Assembly: GCF_000471905.2 (NCBI RefSeq)
Contig: NW_006495906.1
Location: 2,993,779 to 3,057,778 of the forward strand
Direction of reading: 5' to 3'
Origin: Amborella trichopoda
Taxonomy: Eukaryota > Streptophyta > Magnoliopsida > Amborellales > Amborellaceae
DNA: 64,000 nt
Positions 44,635 through 57,448 of this stretch are shown here, one piece after another; the stretch's first letter is position 1, and every line of letters starts with the position of its first letter. Both the position numbers and the translations under genes were made by a program. A model generated the notes under the pieces. The model saw nothing but the letters and a program-made list of their open reading frames with translations, did not search any database and was not told the DNA's origin.

Positions 44635-46090
44635 ATGTCAGGATCATGGGTCTTTGCAATCGAAGTTGATGAAAAGACCTCTGAGAACAACGAGGAAGAG
44701 TTGCAAGAAGCTCCAAAAGAATGGCAAGAAAGTGGTCAAGCTACTGGTGACGTGCTCGAAGAAATAAATCTAAGAGATGAATCCGACCCTAGGCCTACTT
44801 TTATTTCCGACCCTAGGCCTACTTTTATTTCGGCAACTATGTTTCCAGAAGAAAAATAAAATTTCACTACTTTCTTGCAAGAAAATTGAGACGTCTTTGC
44901 CTGACATTACCATGAGATGCTTGGTCTTCACCCTCAAGTCACCGTTCACCATCTCGGCATCGATCTGACTGTCAAACCGATCAAACAAAAATCAAGGAGG
45001 TTTAGGTCTGACCTCGAAATGCAGATAGATGCTGAAATAACCAAACTTAGACAAGCATGTTTCATTCGTGAAGTCAAGTATCCGAAATGGCTAGCGAATG
45101 TTGTGTCAGTTAAGAAGAAGAATGGCCAAATTAGGGTCTTCATTGACTTTCGCGACCTCAATACCACCTGTCCTAAGGATGACTTCCCATTGCCATTCAC
45201 CGAGATGCTTATCGACTCTACTACTCACTATCAAATCTTTTCCTTCATGGATGGATACTCCGGGTATAATCAGATACGGATGGCGCCCGAAGATGAGGAA
45301 GCCACTACGTTCTTAACTCCGAAAGATGCCTTTTGAATTAAAGAACGCTGGTGCCACATACCAGAGAGCAATGACGACCATCTTCAAAGACATGATGCAC
45401 AAAGAGGTGGAATGTTATGTAGATGATTTGGTGGTGAAATCCAAAGAGAAAGACACTCATGTGAGAGACCTTGAAAAGGTATTTGAGCGACTACATCTTC
45501 AACAACTTAAAATGAACTCGCTGAAATGCACCTTCGGCATGCGTTCAGGGAAATTCTTGGAGTTCATTGTTAGACACCGAGGGCTTGAAATCAAGTTGTT
45601 CAAGATCAATGCGATCCAAGAAATGTCGCCACCAATGACACTGCTAGAGCTGTGCTCCCTTCAAAGGAAGCTAGCATAAATTTTCTGATTGATCTCGAAT
45701 CTCTCAGGTCGCTGTAAACCCTTTATGCACCTGTTAAAGAAAGATACCCCATTCATCTAGGATGAAGCATGTCAAGCGGCACTTGATGATATCAAACAAT
45801 ATTTACTCAACCCCCTTGTGCTTTCTACGCTAGTGTTGGGAAGACGTCTCATCCTATATGTGACCGCTCTAGACGAGTCACTCACGACATTCTTGGCACA
45901 AAACAATGACAAAGGAAAAGAGAATGCACTATATTATCTCAGCTGCATGGTCCAAGGCATTGAGAAGAATTATTCCCCTATTGAGAAGATGTGCTTGGCC
46001 ATGATCTTCACAATACAAAAACTCTGCCACTACTTACTTGGTCATGAAGTGAAAGTTATATCAAAAGTAGATCCTGTAAGTTTCTCATGA
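44635..46090 (+). pseudogene. Element C reverse transcriptase and first RNase H
   Basis: The frame opens at 44635. A 24-base duplication repeats SDPRPTFI (44783-44832). Stops at 44857 and soon after precede MLGLHPQVTVHHLGID. The polymerase shows YPKWLANVVSVKKKNGQIRV, FIDFRDLN, CPKDDFPLP and FSFMDGYSGYNQIRMAPED. A shift at about 45335 leads to MPFELKNAGATYQRAM and the catalytic YVDD at 45416-45427. Further on are LKMNSLKCTFG and GKFLEFIVRHRGLEI. A stop at 45677 and another shift precede the first RNase H (45740-46090: LILYVTALDESLTTFLAQ, NYSPIEKMCLAMIFTIQKL). Its first catalytic Asp is not present, which is usual for this lineage with its second RNase H. Confidence 0.9.
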
Positions 46091-46670
46091 CACGCTCGTG
46101 GCTATCGGGACGTCTTGCTAAGTGGGCATTATTATTGATGGAATTTGACATCACTTATGTCCCACAAAAGGCCATCAAAGGTCAAGCTCTCATCGATTCT
46201 CTCGTGGCACATCTCGTACCAACGGAATCTCCACTATCAAGCGACCTCTCTGATGAAGAAGTATTCTTGGCTAAGCTTCTTCATACGTGGGAAATGTACT
46301 TCGACGGAGCCTTTCAATCTGATCGAGGAGGCGTCAGAGTGGTATACCTAACCCCAAAAGAAGGGGTATTGCCACTTTCTTTCTCTCTCGCTGAGGCCGA
46401 TTCCCATAATGAGGTAGAATATTAGGAGATAGCCTTTGACCTAGACTTGGAGAGGCTTAAGATCTATGGCGACTCTGAGTTAGTCATCATGTAACTCAAA
46501 GGGATCTATGATGTGAGAAAAGACACTCTAAAGCCTTATCACAATACTGCAAAATTGTATATGGCCCAATTTGAAGATGTATCCTCGAGTCACATCCACC
46601 GGAGGCTAAACTCGCAGGTTAACGCACTTGTGAAACTCAACGCTACAATTTAGTTGTCCTCATTAGGACT
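46087..46670 (+). pseudogene. Element C second (archaeal-type) RNase H
   Basis: SGRLAKWALLLMEFDITYVP begins the segment, followed by KAIKGQALIDSLVAH, the bridge found in Tat elements. The second RNase H follows: MYFDGAF (catalytic Asp, about 46300), HNEVEY (catalytic Glu) with a stop right after it at 46426, IYGDSELVIM (catalytic Asp) with a stop at 46492, then the last block VNALVKL where relatives have ADALAKL, so the final Asp is Asn. About ten residues between the Glu and the third block are missing. A second RNase H here marks the Tat lineage, whose first RNase H is degenerate. This copy is clearly inactive. Confidence 0.85.
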
Positions 46671-48135
46671 CATGCTTGTTTGGGTGGTAGAATAGAGATA
46701 CATTGAACTAAGAACTGAGGTCGACATGGATGGCGAGAGAAATATCTTCCCTTAGTGCCCTCATTACCCATTCAGAGCACTTCTATCAGCCAAGGAAGCA
46801 ATTAAGACTGAACAAGAAATGACACAGAATCAACGAGTTAACGTTCTAAACCAAGAACCAGAATTCTTTGACCCAATATGTGCGGAAATTAAGCAGGTAG
46901 AAGATTGGAGAGAGTCCACTGCTAGTTTCTTGAAACATGGCAGGCTCCCAGAAGATCATGCTGAACTCAACAGCAGATGTCGAATGTCTACCAAGAATAC
47001 CCTTCTTGAAGGAGATGCTCTCTTTGGATGGTCATTCGATGGTATTATTCTTAGATGTGTGGACATGCAAGAGGCAAATAAAGTAATAGAAGAAGTACAC
47101 TCAGGAATCTGTGGACTACACTAGTCTGGTCCCAAGCTCTACGATCGGATATGCAGGTTGGGGTACTATTGACCTTCCATGATTACTGATTCCCTAAATT
47201 ATGCTAAAAAGTGCTAAGTGTGCCAAATACACTCAAGCCTTGTTCACCAGCCTCCATAATCCCTACACCCTACAGTGGCATCATGGCCCTTTTCACAATG
47301 GGGGATGGACATTGTAGGGCCTATTGACCCTCCTTCAGCAATGGGTCATGTTTTCATCCTAACCGTTACAGATTACTTCTCTAAGTAGGCGGAAGCGGTC
47401 CTACTTAAGCAAGTTCCTGGGACAATATTGGCTAACTTTGTTCGACTTCACATTATATACCGGTTTGGGGTCCCTGACCGGATTATCTCTGACAAAGGCC
47501 CCCAATTTTGGAGCCACCATATTGATCACTTGGTTAACCGGTTCAGGTTCGAATGGAGATACTCGACCATATACCAACATCGGGCGAACGGATTAGCCGA
47601 GGCTCTCAATAAGACTCTGTGCAACGTTTAAAAAAAATCAGTATCAAAGACGAAGAAGAATTAGCATGAAAATCTTCCTGAAGCATTATGGGCTTATCAT
47701 ACCAGTACGCGAAATGCTACTGATTCTACTCCTTATTCCTTGGTCTATGAGGGTGAAGCAGTTTTACCCCTCGAAATTCAAATTCCTTCATTGCGAGTCG
47801 CTATACATTAGGGACTAACCGAAGATGACAGAGTCAAATTCGATATCAAGAGTTAGATACACTCGATGGAAAGAGACAAGAGGCTCAACAAAACCTTGAA
47901 CTTAACCAAGGGAGAATGAAGAGGGCTTTTGATAAGTCAATCAAGGTTCGCTCATTTGCCCGTGGCGATCTAGCTCTAGCCGTCAAGAGGCCTATTGTTA
48001 TGCATGGACGTTGTAAAGGAAAATTTGAACCCAAGTGGGAAGGCCCTTTTATAGTAAAAAAGGTCTCACCAAATGGAGCCTACATATTGGCACACCTTGA
48101 TAGAGAGGAGGCCAAGCCCCCTATCAATGGGTGAT
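46671..48135 (+). pseudogene. Element C integrase
   Basis: The linker frame 46819-47124 (LNQEPEFFDPICAEIKQVED, then GRLPEDHAE, which relatives have before the zinc domain) leads to the zinc region EVHSGICGLH at 47094-47122. A stop follows, then KKC-stop-VC as the Cys pair (about 47206-47220). Core: WGMDIVGPIDPP holds the first Asp (about 47308), IISDKGPQF the second (about 47485-47510), and ANGLAEALNKTL the catalytic Glu (about 47588-47620), so all three acidic residues are kept. Stops occur at 47386 and 47629. The C-terminal domain is in a different frame (47916-48134): SFARGDLALAVKRP and KWEGPFIVKKVSPNGAYIL. The usual YLKKYY-like end follows in a shifted frame near 48138. Confidence 0.9.
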
Positions 48136-50290
48136 ACCTAAAGAAATACTATCCGTGATGCGTATTCAAAGGAAGGAGACTCAATGCAAAGCAAGCAAGA
48201 CTGTCCAAACAAATTCTAACTCTTTTTATTGCAGTAAAAAGGAGTTACAAATTACAAACCAAGAAGCCCATTATTAGGGGAGTTACAATTCTCTTATATC
48301 TAAGGAAAAGAAAACATTTGACACCAAAAGTGTTGCTCTTGCATCTGAGGATAAGAGGATGGTTACAAACCAAAACTCATAATGTTGTTTTGGCATCTGA
48401 GGATAAGAGGAAGGTTACAACCTAAAAAGAGATGCTCTCCTCATGAAGAAGAAGCAAACCCATAAAAGAAAGGCCTTCCTCATGAAGAAGAAGCCAAACC
48501 GCTTGGAGAAGTTAATAGTTTCCGGGTCAACTTCATCTGCATGGTGCTCGCAAAGAGGGCAGTTATAGGCCAAAAGAAAGAAGCCAACCATTTCAGAGTC
48601 AGCTTCAATTAACAGACTTCTCTAGCAAGGACCTGACCTATGATGGAGAGCATACCTTGTTCATAGTGGACACCCTTCAACAGAACAACAGGGACTTCAC
48701 TGTTGTGCTAGAGGACTTAGCTTCCAACATGACAAACCATGCCTTACCATCATTCACCACGTTTGCCGACCCATGTCAGCGCCACAGATGAACATCACCG
48801 CCCGTAGCTCATCGTTAAGTGTCACAATTCCTGTATGTAACTTACTGCCACATGAGAGCACCACTGTGCGTGTCATGACATGCCACATGTGCCAATGGGC
48901 GCCGTCTGAGGTCAACGCCGACTGTGTCCTCCAAAGGCTAGCGCCGGCTACACTACCAGCTCCTAACACCGGTTTTCTTTCTTGAGGATCAGCACCGGCT
49001 GTGTCAGTGATGATTATGCATTTAACCATCAGTGTCGACTGTGCCTCTGATAACACCGGTTCTATCGTGACTATTCGCCTCCTGAGACTCCTAATTTTCC
49101 CAATGGTTGCACGATTCCCAAGGGAAACTATCCACCTCTTACGATAGTTCACCTTCTATGATCGTTAGTTTCTCCCAACCGTTCGCCTTCCCTGCGATGG
49201 TCAACCTTCAATGACAGTTTGTTTCTTGGACCCTTCGGTTTCTCGTCAAACTTCTCCTACACAGCCGGAAACTCATTGAGAGACTTTCCTTGCTTATGCC
49301 TTTGGATGGGAAGTCACCCAAATACTACCGGGAACCCTTTGCAACACTGCCAACAACACCGGGAAACCACCTAAAACCACCAGAAAACTCCCAAAGACAT
49401 GCAGAGATGCCCACTGCTGCACTTCCCGCCTCTTCTACCCTCGAAATACCATGGTCAGAGTTCTCTTGTTTAATGAAAATGCCCACTGCTGAACTTCCCT
49501 CCACTTCTACCATCGAAATACCATGGTTGGAGTTCTCTTGCTCTGCGGAAATGCCCACTGCTACTCCAATCCGCAAAACCTTAGCCCAAAACTCCTTGTC
49601 CTCCAAGAAAATTCCCTGGAGAACTCTCTTTTCTCGCTCCCTTTTTCTGCAACTTCACCAATCCACAGCAGGGTTTTGATCGCTGAAACCTTCCCTACAA
49701 AACCCTTGCTGCATGTCGGAGCTTTCACTGGGCATCCTCTACTCGCTGTTAAAAAAATAAAAATAAAAATTCTTTGTTTAAGTTTTTATCTTCGGTGAAA
49801 AGTGAAGGAAATGGGGGTTTTACCCCCTTTATATGGCCATTGCTATTCCCAGATGCCCTCGCAAGCTAAGAATCCCAGTTGTGTCCAAGGAAAGCCAAAT
49901 AATGATGGGCTGGGTCGGGCTTTAGCCCAAGGCCAGGGTAAAGTTCCATCGCCGCCTCATAAAATGCCACACCACACAGACCAAGACCACGTCGGGCTCG
50001 GGTCATGGCTCGAATGCCATTCCATACTCAGCATCGGCTAAGCGGTCGAAGTTACTGAGTGCCGGTTGTGTTTCAACAACTCAACGTCGGCTGTGTACTC
50101 AGCAACTTAGTGCTGGCTGTTTTCAAAAGATTGGACGGGTCGTCCTCAGCGCCAGCTAAGTTTTAACCCTCCAGCACCAGCTGACTGGTTAAGAAGTAGT
50201 GTTGGTCGTCTTCAGTGCCGATTGCTTTTTTGAAGACCTAGCGCCGGCTGGGTGCTCAAGAAATGATGGTTGTAGCACCTAGCGCCGACT
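48136..50290 (+). other. Element C 3' noncoding region, proximal part
   Basis: No gene is seen. It has two-copy repeats at 48340-48420 (GCATCTGAGGATAAGAGGA) and 48440-48500 (CTCATGAAGAAGAAGC). From 48900 to 49050 and from 50050 to 50290 the words GCCGGCTGTGT and GCCGACTGTGT recur 10-60 bp apart, recalling the GTCGACTGTGTC core of the LTR array. The frame 49290-49679 is explained by the 72-bp repeat inside it. Confidence 0.55.
49407..49572 (+). repeat. 72-bp tandem repeat, two and a third copies
   Basis: Units begin at 49407, 49479 and 49551 with ATGCCCACTGCTGNACTTCC. Each full unit contains GAAATACCATGGT and GAGTTCTCTTG. The period is a multiple of three, so a frame stays open through it. 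Confidence 0.85.
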
Positions 50291-52101
50291 GTATTTTAAA
50301 CAACCTATTGTCACCTACTCCAGGCCAAAGCCATGTGTGTTATATCATTAGCAGCGCTAGTAAAAAAATTGCACCTTGACTGTAACCACTATCATCGCCA
50401 GAAAAGTGGAGCCTAGATCGATCAAACCCAGGTCATGACTTCTCATCCCTAGTAGGAGACCCATACTCACTCTATAGCTTATTATCCCCAGTGGATGTTA
50501 GAGTCATTTTTGCTACCACAACCCCCAGTGGTCTGCCTCGCACTTATTTATTCTGGCCCCAAGAGTATAGAAGACCCACACAACATTTGTCCCCTTTTCC
50601 TCAATGAAGTCGGCCTTCGTATCTGAACCCCTTACTGATCTTACCTATTTTCATCCCTAGGGAGTCAAGTTACTATCCATCGACGTATTCCCCGTGGAGC
50701 TTCACCTACCTGGCGACCCACACAATGGTCCAAACTATGTGACTATAAACTGTAGCGACGGTCTAGTTACCTGACCCTAAACTGCATGGTCCGAGCTATA
50801 CAACTTTAAACCATAGTATACGTCCTGACCGCATGATGTTAAAAGGCTTCCCACATCATGGTCCAAACTATACGACCATAAACTGTAACGACGGTCTAGC
50901 TGCATAACCCTAAACTTCATATTCCAAACTATATGACCTTAAACTATAGATGACGTCTAGTTGCATGACCTTAAGCTTTAAGGTCCTAGTTGTATGACTT
51001 TAAACTGTATAACTACAGTCTAAGCTATACGACCTTAAACCATAGTACACATCTTGATCGCATGACATTAAACTGTTTTGCACAGGTCCCTTAGGCATGA
51101 CCTTAAACTCGCCCCCACATAAGCGCACACATCTTTTACGTGCAATTCTCAAGCGCATCTTCTTTAATTGACCTGTTCATGTGTGCACACCATCTTCACT
51201 ACCTCCCCAGCGAGTACATTCATTTTATCGTCTTACATTATTCCCCAGTGAGTTTCATCCGCGCTCACAAAATGAAAAACCTTCTCGCCACCTAAAGCTC
51301 GTCATAAGCTAGTGGGTCACCACTTTCCACATTCCATTCATACATCATCCATATCTCATAGGTAGCCTCGTGTCGTCTTCCCAAAGAGAGTAAAAAACCA
51401 CTATCATACTCACTCCATGGCCTCCATAGACTGCCATTCATTACCAGAATGGTCTAGCTGTATGACCTTAAACTATAGTACACGTCCAGGCTGCATGACG
51501 TTAAACTGCTTCGCACAGGTCTCGGAGGTATGACCCTAAACACGCCTTCACACGAAAAAATAATAATAGTCATGGTGTATACCTGAGCAAGGGAACGCTA
51601 TGAGTAAACATGACGGACGGGCATGGTCACGAAACCATGAGTAAGAGAGTTTTGTGAAGGAAAATCGGGCGCGATGAAAACCTGAAAGGGCATCGTGAGT
51701 AAAAATGGAAGAATAAGGGTGGACATGGGTGAAAGGTCATGGGTAAAAGAGCCTGAAAATAAAAGGAAGTTGGTGAAAACCGTGTTTATGGCATCGCTTC
51801 CCAAAGCCAAGTGAAAATCCACGAAGGACGCTTGGACCAATAAATAGGTTTATGCAGCACTCGCCTCAACAGGCGGCTTCAACCCTCACTCAAAAAGGAA
51901 AATCCCTGATGTCATGATACCAGGACCAAAAAATACGAGCTTCAAAGAAAAGATTATGACAGCTTGAGTTCAGTTGTAAAAACAAAGACTCGAAGGATAG
52001 AAGATTCATCAAGAAGGCAAGACAATCTCATGAAGAAAAGCATCATTCTCAGGAGGTCACAAAACGCACTCCAAGATGCCAAAGACGCCTTGAGAAGGCT
52101 A
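50291..52101 (+). repeat. Element C 3' noncoding region shared with A
   Basis: Positions 50440-50710 match A 10130-10500 (CCCCAGTGG and GGGAGTC words). Positions 50700-51110 and 51440-51540 carry the GGTCC...GACCTTAAACTG array. Positions 51540-51860 match the GAAAACC repeats of A up to TTATGCAGCACTCGCCTCAA. Positions 51120-51420 have no counterpart that I can see in A and are noncoding. Confidence 0.7.
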
Positions 52102-52468
52102 AGTCAGTCATGACTTTGAACCTGTTATGTAATGACCTACACAACAGTGGGTATGGGTGGCTGTACCCAGAGCTGGTCATCTCGATAAACAAAGGTACCC
52201 TACTCGATAAGGAATAATGGTCAGTCATGACTTTGAAGCAGAAATCAGATGATTGTCGTAGCTGCAAAGCAGTGGGTAGGGGTGGTTGTACCCCTTGCTG
52301 GTCATCTCGATAAACTGAGGTACCCTACTCGCCAAGGAATAATGGTCAGTCGTAACTTTGGAGCGACAATCAGATGATTGTCGTAGCTGCAAAGTAGTGG
52401 GTAGGGGTGGTTGTACCCCTTGCTGGTCATCTCGATAAACTGAAGCACCCTACTCGCTAAAGAATAAC
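52102..52468 (+). repeat. 117-125 bp tandem repeat, three copies
   Basis: Units start near 52102, 52219 and 52344 with GTCAGTCATGACTTTG or GTCAGTCGTAACTTTG. Each contains GTGGGTAGGGGTGGTTGTAC, then CTGGTCATCTCGATAAAC and CCTACTCG. The last two are almost identical, and the first is older. Confidence 0.88.
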
Positions 52469-52919
52469 TGATGCATGAAGCAGACGTAGCCGATAAAAGG
52501 CCCTTCAGCACACAAACAAACCAAGTCCTCGAAACGTGGCTCAACACCAGAGGATACACACAGATCCATACCAAATGGGAACAATGCCCTTCGACATGGC
52601 CCTCAATTGCCAGACAAGCCTGATTCTGACTAACGAGGTCTGTACAAAATCCTCAGCTTCAGAATCACAAACAGTTTGTACGAGGGTGAGGACTTCGATA
52701 AGATCCCTCAAAAAAAGTCTCTTCTCCTCCTAAAGTCTCTATGGACGGACCCGTAAATAGTGCATCCCTTCGTCGGAGCATCCTAATTGCACCATTGTGT
52801 GAATCTCCTCGGCGTTCATGTGGTCCTGTGGCTAGGAAGAAAAAAGTAAACGCCGAAGGAAATTTTCCAAATGTTGTCCTTCTCACTTCTCTAGACGCAC
52901 AACATTCAGCGGGGCAAGC
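52469..52919 (+). other. 3' end of element C internal region with polypurine tract
   Basis: This stretch is noncoding. Positions 52735-52919 match A 12000-12187. CAGCGGGGCAAGC directly precedes the 3' LTR. The minus-strand frame 52665-53189 crosses the LTR border and is not a gene. Confidence 0.65.
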
Positions 52920-53426
52920 TTTTTGAACGCACCTTTTCCTAACCCTATCGCCATGTGCCCCTTTCCTAACCCCATCGTCATGCGCCTCTGCTCTTCCCAA
53001 CTCCATGGCCGTCTCCTTGCTCCCGTCCCCATTCCTCATCGCTGCCACCAGTAGCCCAACTTTCTTCTTCTCTCCTTCACCTCCATTGCCTACAACCAAG
53101 CTTCCCCTCTTCCTAGCCATTCTCGCATAAGACAGTAGCCCACTACACCCTCTCTGTCTCAGCCACCATTTCCTCCACTCATCAGCCATCCCGCTCTCTT
53201 TCTCTCTCTAACCCGGCATCACATTTCCGCTGCGCACCATCAAAGTCCCCCACTTTTAATTCTAAACCTCTGCTGTTGTCCCTTACGCAGTCACCTCTGT
53301 TGTCCTCTCTCTCTCTCTAGCACCTTGTCCTTGCCCCCTGCTGCTCTCGATCACCTTACAGCCAACCTCCTTTCCTCTTCACTGTCCCTGCTCTCTCACT
53401 TCCACCCATTTTAGCCACCAGCCCCC

Positions 53427-55117
53427 CGTTGGGTTTATGTGGCCTTTAAATGCCTTATGAGTGTGTAATGAAAAACATTTATTATAGTGGAACATAAATT
53501 CAGTGGGAGTGTGGTCCCTCAAGGATCATATTAAGCAAATGTTGTTTGCTGATACCGGATTGTGCTTGACGATCTACGTCAGTCGATTGGAAAACTCGAG
53601 GTACCTGGGCATAAAGAATAAACCGAAAAGGGTTTTGAGTTAGCCCTTGATGAGGTCGAAGCTTATGCCTGCATGAGTGAGCCGAGGGACTGTGTGACCC
53701 TTGTGTGTGATGGTAGGCCTATAGAGACGGGGGCCAAATCTTCATCCATGTTTCATCACACGGCATGCATATCGATAGATCATTTAGGAAAGCCAGTTAT
53801 CCACCTTTGGGTGAAGCGTATGCATATGCGAGAGATATACCCCTATGCACCATAGAGTTGTGGGCGCATCAGGTCATGGTGACTTTGACCCGTCTCTAGG
53901 GGAGGACTTGTAATCCACAGACTGGGATTGCGACCCTTTGATTCATCGACCCGACTTTGGTGACCCGCTAATGAGCCCCTGCTTGGACTATGGGTCATGG
54001 GAAACACTAGGTCGGTTCGATAAAGCTAGTGTGGTCTGTAGTCCACAATTGAAATGGAGTACCCCATAATTACAAATTGAATTTCTAATACCNNNNNNNN
54101 NNNNNNNNNNNNNNNNNNNNNNNNNNNNNNNNNNNNNNNNNNNNNNNNNNNNNNNNNNNNNNNNNNNNNNNNNNTTATTTATATTTGGTAGTATTTATTT
54201 GCTTGATAATATTTGACATATCCTCATGCAATATGTGAGATGGATCATGCAATTTTATGGAATATATGATAGTTATTTTATTTAAATATATTGATGGGAA
54301 AATAGTGTAAGGAAAGGGGAATAATGGTCGAAGCACCTTCTATAATGTTGATTGCCCATCTATAGAATGGATGACTCAGATCTCTCACCCCACAAGTCAC
54401 CTTGATCAACGATCTAGATTCAATCTCATGAAAGTGGCAAACTATGGGAAAACCCTAAGAAACCCTAAACCTAACTTTACACCATAAAAGGGGATTTTAT
54501 TTCCTATCTCTATACGACCTCTCTCTCTCTCTCTCGCATAATCTCTCTCTCACCTCTCTCTCTCCAAGAGGGGCACGCCCCACTCTCTCTCCTTTATATT
54601 TCTCTCTCTAACCTTCTTTTTCCAAAACCCTCAATGGGGCACGCCCAACCCTAAATAGTTCTCTCTCTCCTCTCTAGACTTAAAAAAAAACTAGGGTAAG
54701 AAATCAGAGGGAAGTCTAGAGTTATTTTTGGGTTTGGTAGAGATTTTAAGGGTGGTTACCTAGTTTGGTCGAAATCAGCTTTCCCGGTTCAAGATTGAAG
54801 ATAGACCATAGATCCCGTGCCATTGGATGTGGTGACTCGGTGTGGGGTGTAAAAAGCCCGGTTGAGGTAATCTCTGACATCTTTTCTTTTATTTACTTGT
54901 TCTTTTATTTTATATTCTCAAGCATAATATTAGGTTGTCTGAATTGCATCAAGTAGTTGAGTTTTATTGTTATGCAATTTTATTTTGGAATATCTATTGT
55001 TTGTAATAAGACCATCTGTGAGTGATCTTGTTGTCAAACATAAGGGTGATTATTATTAACAATAATAATAAAAAAATTTTATTTTCTCGATAAAAGATCA
55101 CATAGGTCTTTCTTTCA
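53427..55117 (+). mobile_element. Solo copia LTR H
   Basis: It starts CGTTGGGTTTATGTGGCC (first base T to C) and ends GGTCTTTCTTTCA. It is the same family as the LTRs of G, in the opposite direction. CCCCC stands before (53422-53426) and after it (55118-55122). No internal region or second LTR is present, so it is a solo LTR left by recombination. It contains the N gap, which probably hides about 250 bases. Confidence 0.82.
54093..54174. other. Assembly gap (82 N)
   Basis: Unknown bases lie within solo LTR H. Comparison with the 1942-base LTRs of G suggests that the true missing length is longer than 82. Confidence 0.95.
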
Positions 55118-55492
55118 CCCCCCCACCATGTTGCCGGGGCCAATTGCAGCCACCTCGCGGCTCTCTCACTCATCCATTGCAGCAGCTGCTGCCTCCATCT
55201 CAACTCTCCAACGTGCAATTACCTACAGACGCAGCCATCAAGCCTTCTCCACCACTACTGAGCCGCTCCAAAACTTGGTTCTTCATGACTACGCTTTCAC
55301 CTTACTGCTTTACCTCACTGCCATCCCTATTCCACCACTTGAAACCAGAGCATTCTCCCTCCACCCACTGCCTTCTTCCTGTCATTTCCACCCCTACCTC
55401 ATTCGCAGCAACTCCCACTCGCAAACCTCCTCTCACTTAATTCATTGGCCTGCAATAATCAGCAGCCTACTCTCTGGCGCCTCCCATTCTCT
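55118..55492 (+). repeat. LTR C segment between H and G
   Basis: This pyrimidine-rich sequence has the composition of the middle of LTR A (AATTGCAGCCACC, GCAGCAGCTGCTGCC). The frame 55128-55523 follows the composition and is not supported as a gene. It ends with the TCTCT target duplication of G. Confidence 0.5.
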
Positions 55493-57434
55493 TGAAAGAA
55501 AGACCTATGTGATCTTTTATTAGGGAATACATTTTATTTTTTTTCTTCACCCCTTTCTTTTGGCAAAAGATCACTTACATGTGGTCTTTATTATAATAAG
55601 ATAAATTTCAAAATAAAATCAACATAAGAATAAAACCAAGATCTTATCAACTTGATGCCATTGAAACAACTATGCACTATGCTTGAGAATAAAAGATAAG
55701 ATTGCAAGAAACAAAAGGAAGAGTGTCGAAGATTACCTCAACCTGGCTTATTAAACCTCACACCGAGTCACCACCATCCGATGGCGTGGGATCAACAGTC
55801 TAGCTTCAATCTCGAACCGGGAAAACAAATTTTGACTAAGCCGCACTAATGGAACATGAACCCCTTTGATCACAAACTCAAACCCTAGGTGAATTCTCTA
55901 AGCAACTTAGTTTGAGAGAGATGAATTCTCTTTTTGCTAAACCCTGAAACCCTTAGCCATAAATCCATATTTGAGAGATAGAGGGAAGAACTCCATAACT
56001 TAAACCTTTAGGTTCTCTATCACAATGTGGGAGAAAGAGATCAAACATGAGAGAGATAAACTTTCTTAAAAGAGAGTGATAGAAAGACAAGGTGTAGAGA
56101 TTTTTTTTGGTAGAGACAATCCCTTTTATTGGCTTTGAATAAGATTAGGGTTTTTTAGGGTTTTAATTGGCTTGCCTCTTCTTGTGAGATGGAACATAGA
56201 CCGTCGATCAATGGTGACTTGTGGGGTGAGAGATCTGAGTCATCCATTCCATAGATGGGCCATCAACATTATGGAAGGTGCATGAACCATTATCCTCCTT
56301 TTCTAAACCATTTTCCCATTAATAGAAATTATATAAATTAAATCTAATCAAAATATTGTGCATACCATAAAATAGCACAAGTCTACTCAATCTTTCCACA
56401 AAACCTTTCAAAGATATATCAAGTCAATATTTAGTCAATATCTTCCAACCATATGACCACATGCCATATCACCAAAAAATAGGAAAGAAAATAAGGGTGG
56501 GGCGTGCCACCCAAGGAGGCACTCATGGGCCCCACCTTCTAAAAATATGGCGGGCCCATGTGTACAATGAGCCCCTATGATATTTTTATATTTTAAAATT
56601 AATAAAAATATTTTAGAATATTATTTGAATATTTAAACAATTGTAAAATCAATATCTGTAATTTTATAAGTCTAAAAATTATAAATAAAATATCCAATTC
56701 AAATAATAATCTTAAAATAATTTTCATCATAAAACAAACATAATTAAATTAATTTGATGGGAAAAGGATCCATATGATTTAGGAATCAACAATCATGAAG
56801 CACTTCACCTTCAACTGTGGACTATAGACCACACTTGCTTTATCAGACTGATTCAGTGTTTCTCATGACCCACAATCCAAGTAGGGGCTCATTAGCGGGT
56901 CATCAAAGTCTGGCCGATGAGCCAAGAGATCGCAATCCTAGTCTATGGATTTCAGGTCTTCCCCTAGAGACGAGTCAAGGTCACCTAGACCTGATGCAAC
57001 CATAACACCTATAGTGCATAGGGGTTTCTCTCCACATGCATACGTTTCACCCTAAAAGGTGGATTTCTAGCTTTCCTGAATGATCTATCGATATGCATGC
57101 CGTGTGATGGCATATGGATAAGGCTTTGACTCCCATCTCTGTAAGCCACCATCACATACAAGGGCACACAGTCCCTCGACTCACTCATCCGGGCATATTC
57201 TTCGACCTTATCAAGGGCTAACCCATTAAAACCCTTCTCGGTTTGTTCTTTATGCCCAGGTAACATGGGTTTTTCCCAACTGACTGGCCTAGATCATCAA
57301 GCACCCGGTATTTGCAAACATCGTTTGCTTAGTATGGCCCATGAGGGACCACACTCCCACTGAGTTTATGTTCCACTATATTATTTTATTTTACAAGCAC
57401 TCATAAGGCCTTTAAAGGCCACATGAACCTAACA
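55493..57434 (-). repeat. 3' LTR of element G
   Basis: On the minus strand it starts TGTTAGGTTCATGTGGCCTT at 57434 and ends at 55493. It is collinear with 61234-63175 and has a few small balancing indels. The short frames near 56817-57266 occur in both LTRs and in H and are not conserved as proteins. Confidence 0.93.
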
Positions 57435-57448
57435 TCTCCCACTTAGCC
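57435..57448 (-). other. Polypurine tract of element G
   Basis: Minus-strand GCTAAGTGGGAGA directly precedes the LTR start. This is the usual AAGTGGGAGA tract of copia elements. Confidence 0.8.

Noticed and set aside
53200..53426. Possible host gene exon near a CT-rich stretch
   Set aside because: The sequence is continuous in type with the middle of LTR A once H and G are removed.
55128..55523. 131-codon frame before element G
   Set aside because: It ends inside the LTR of G and starts just after the duplication of H, so it spans unrelated insertions.
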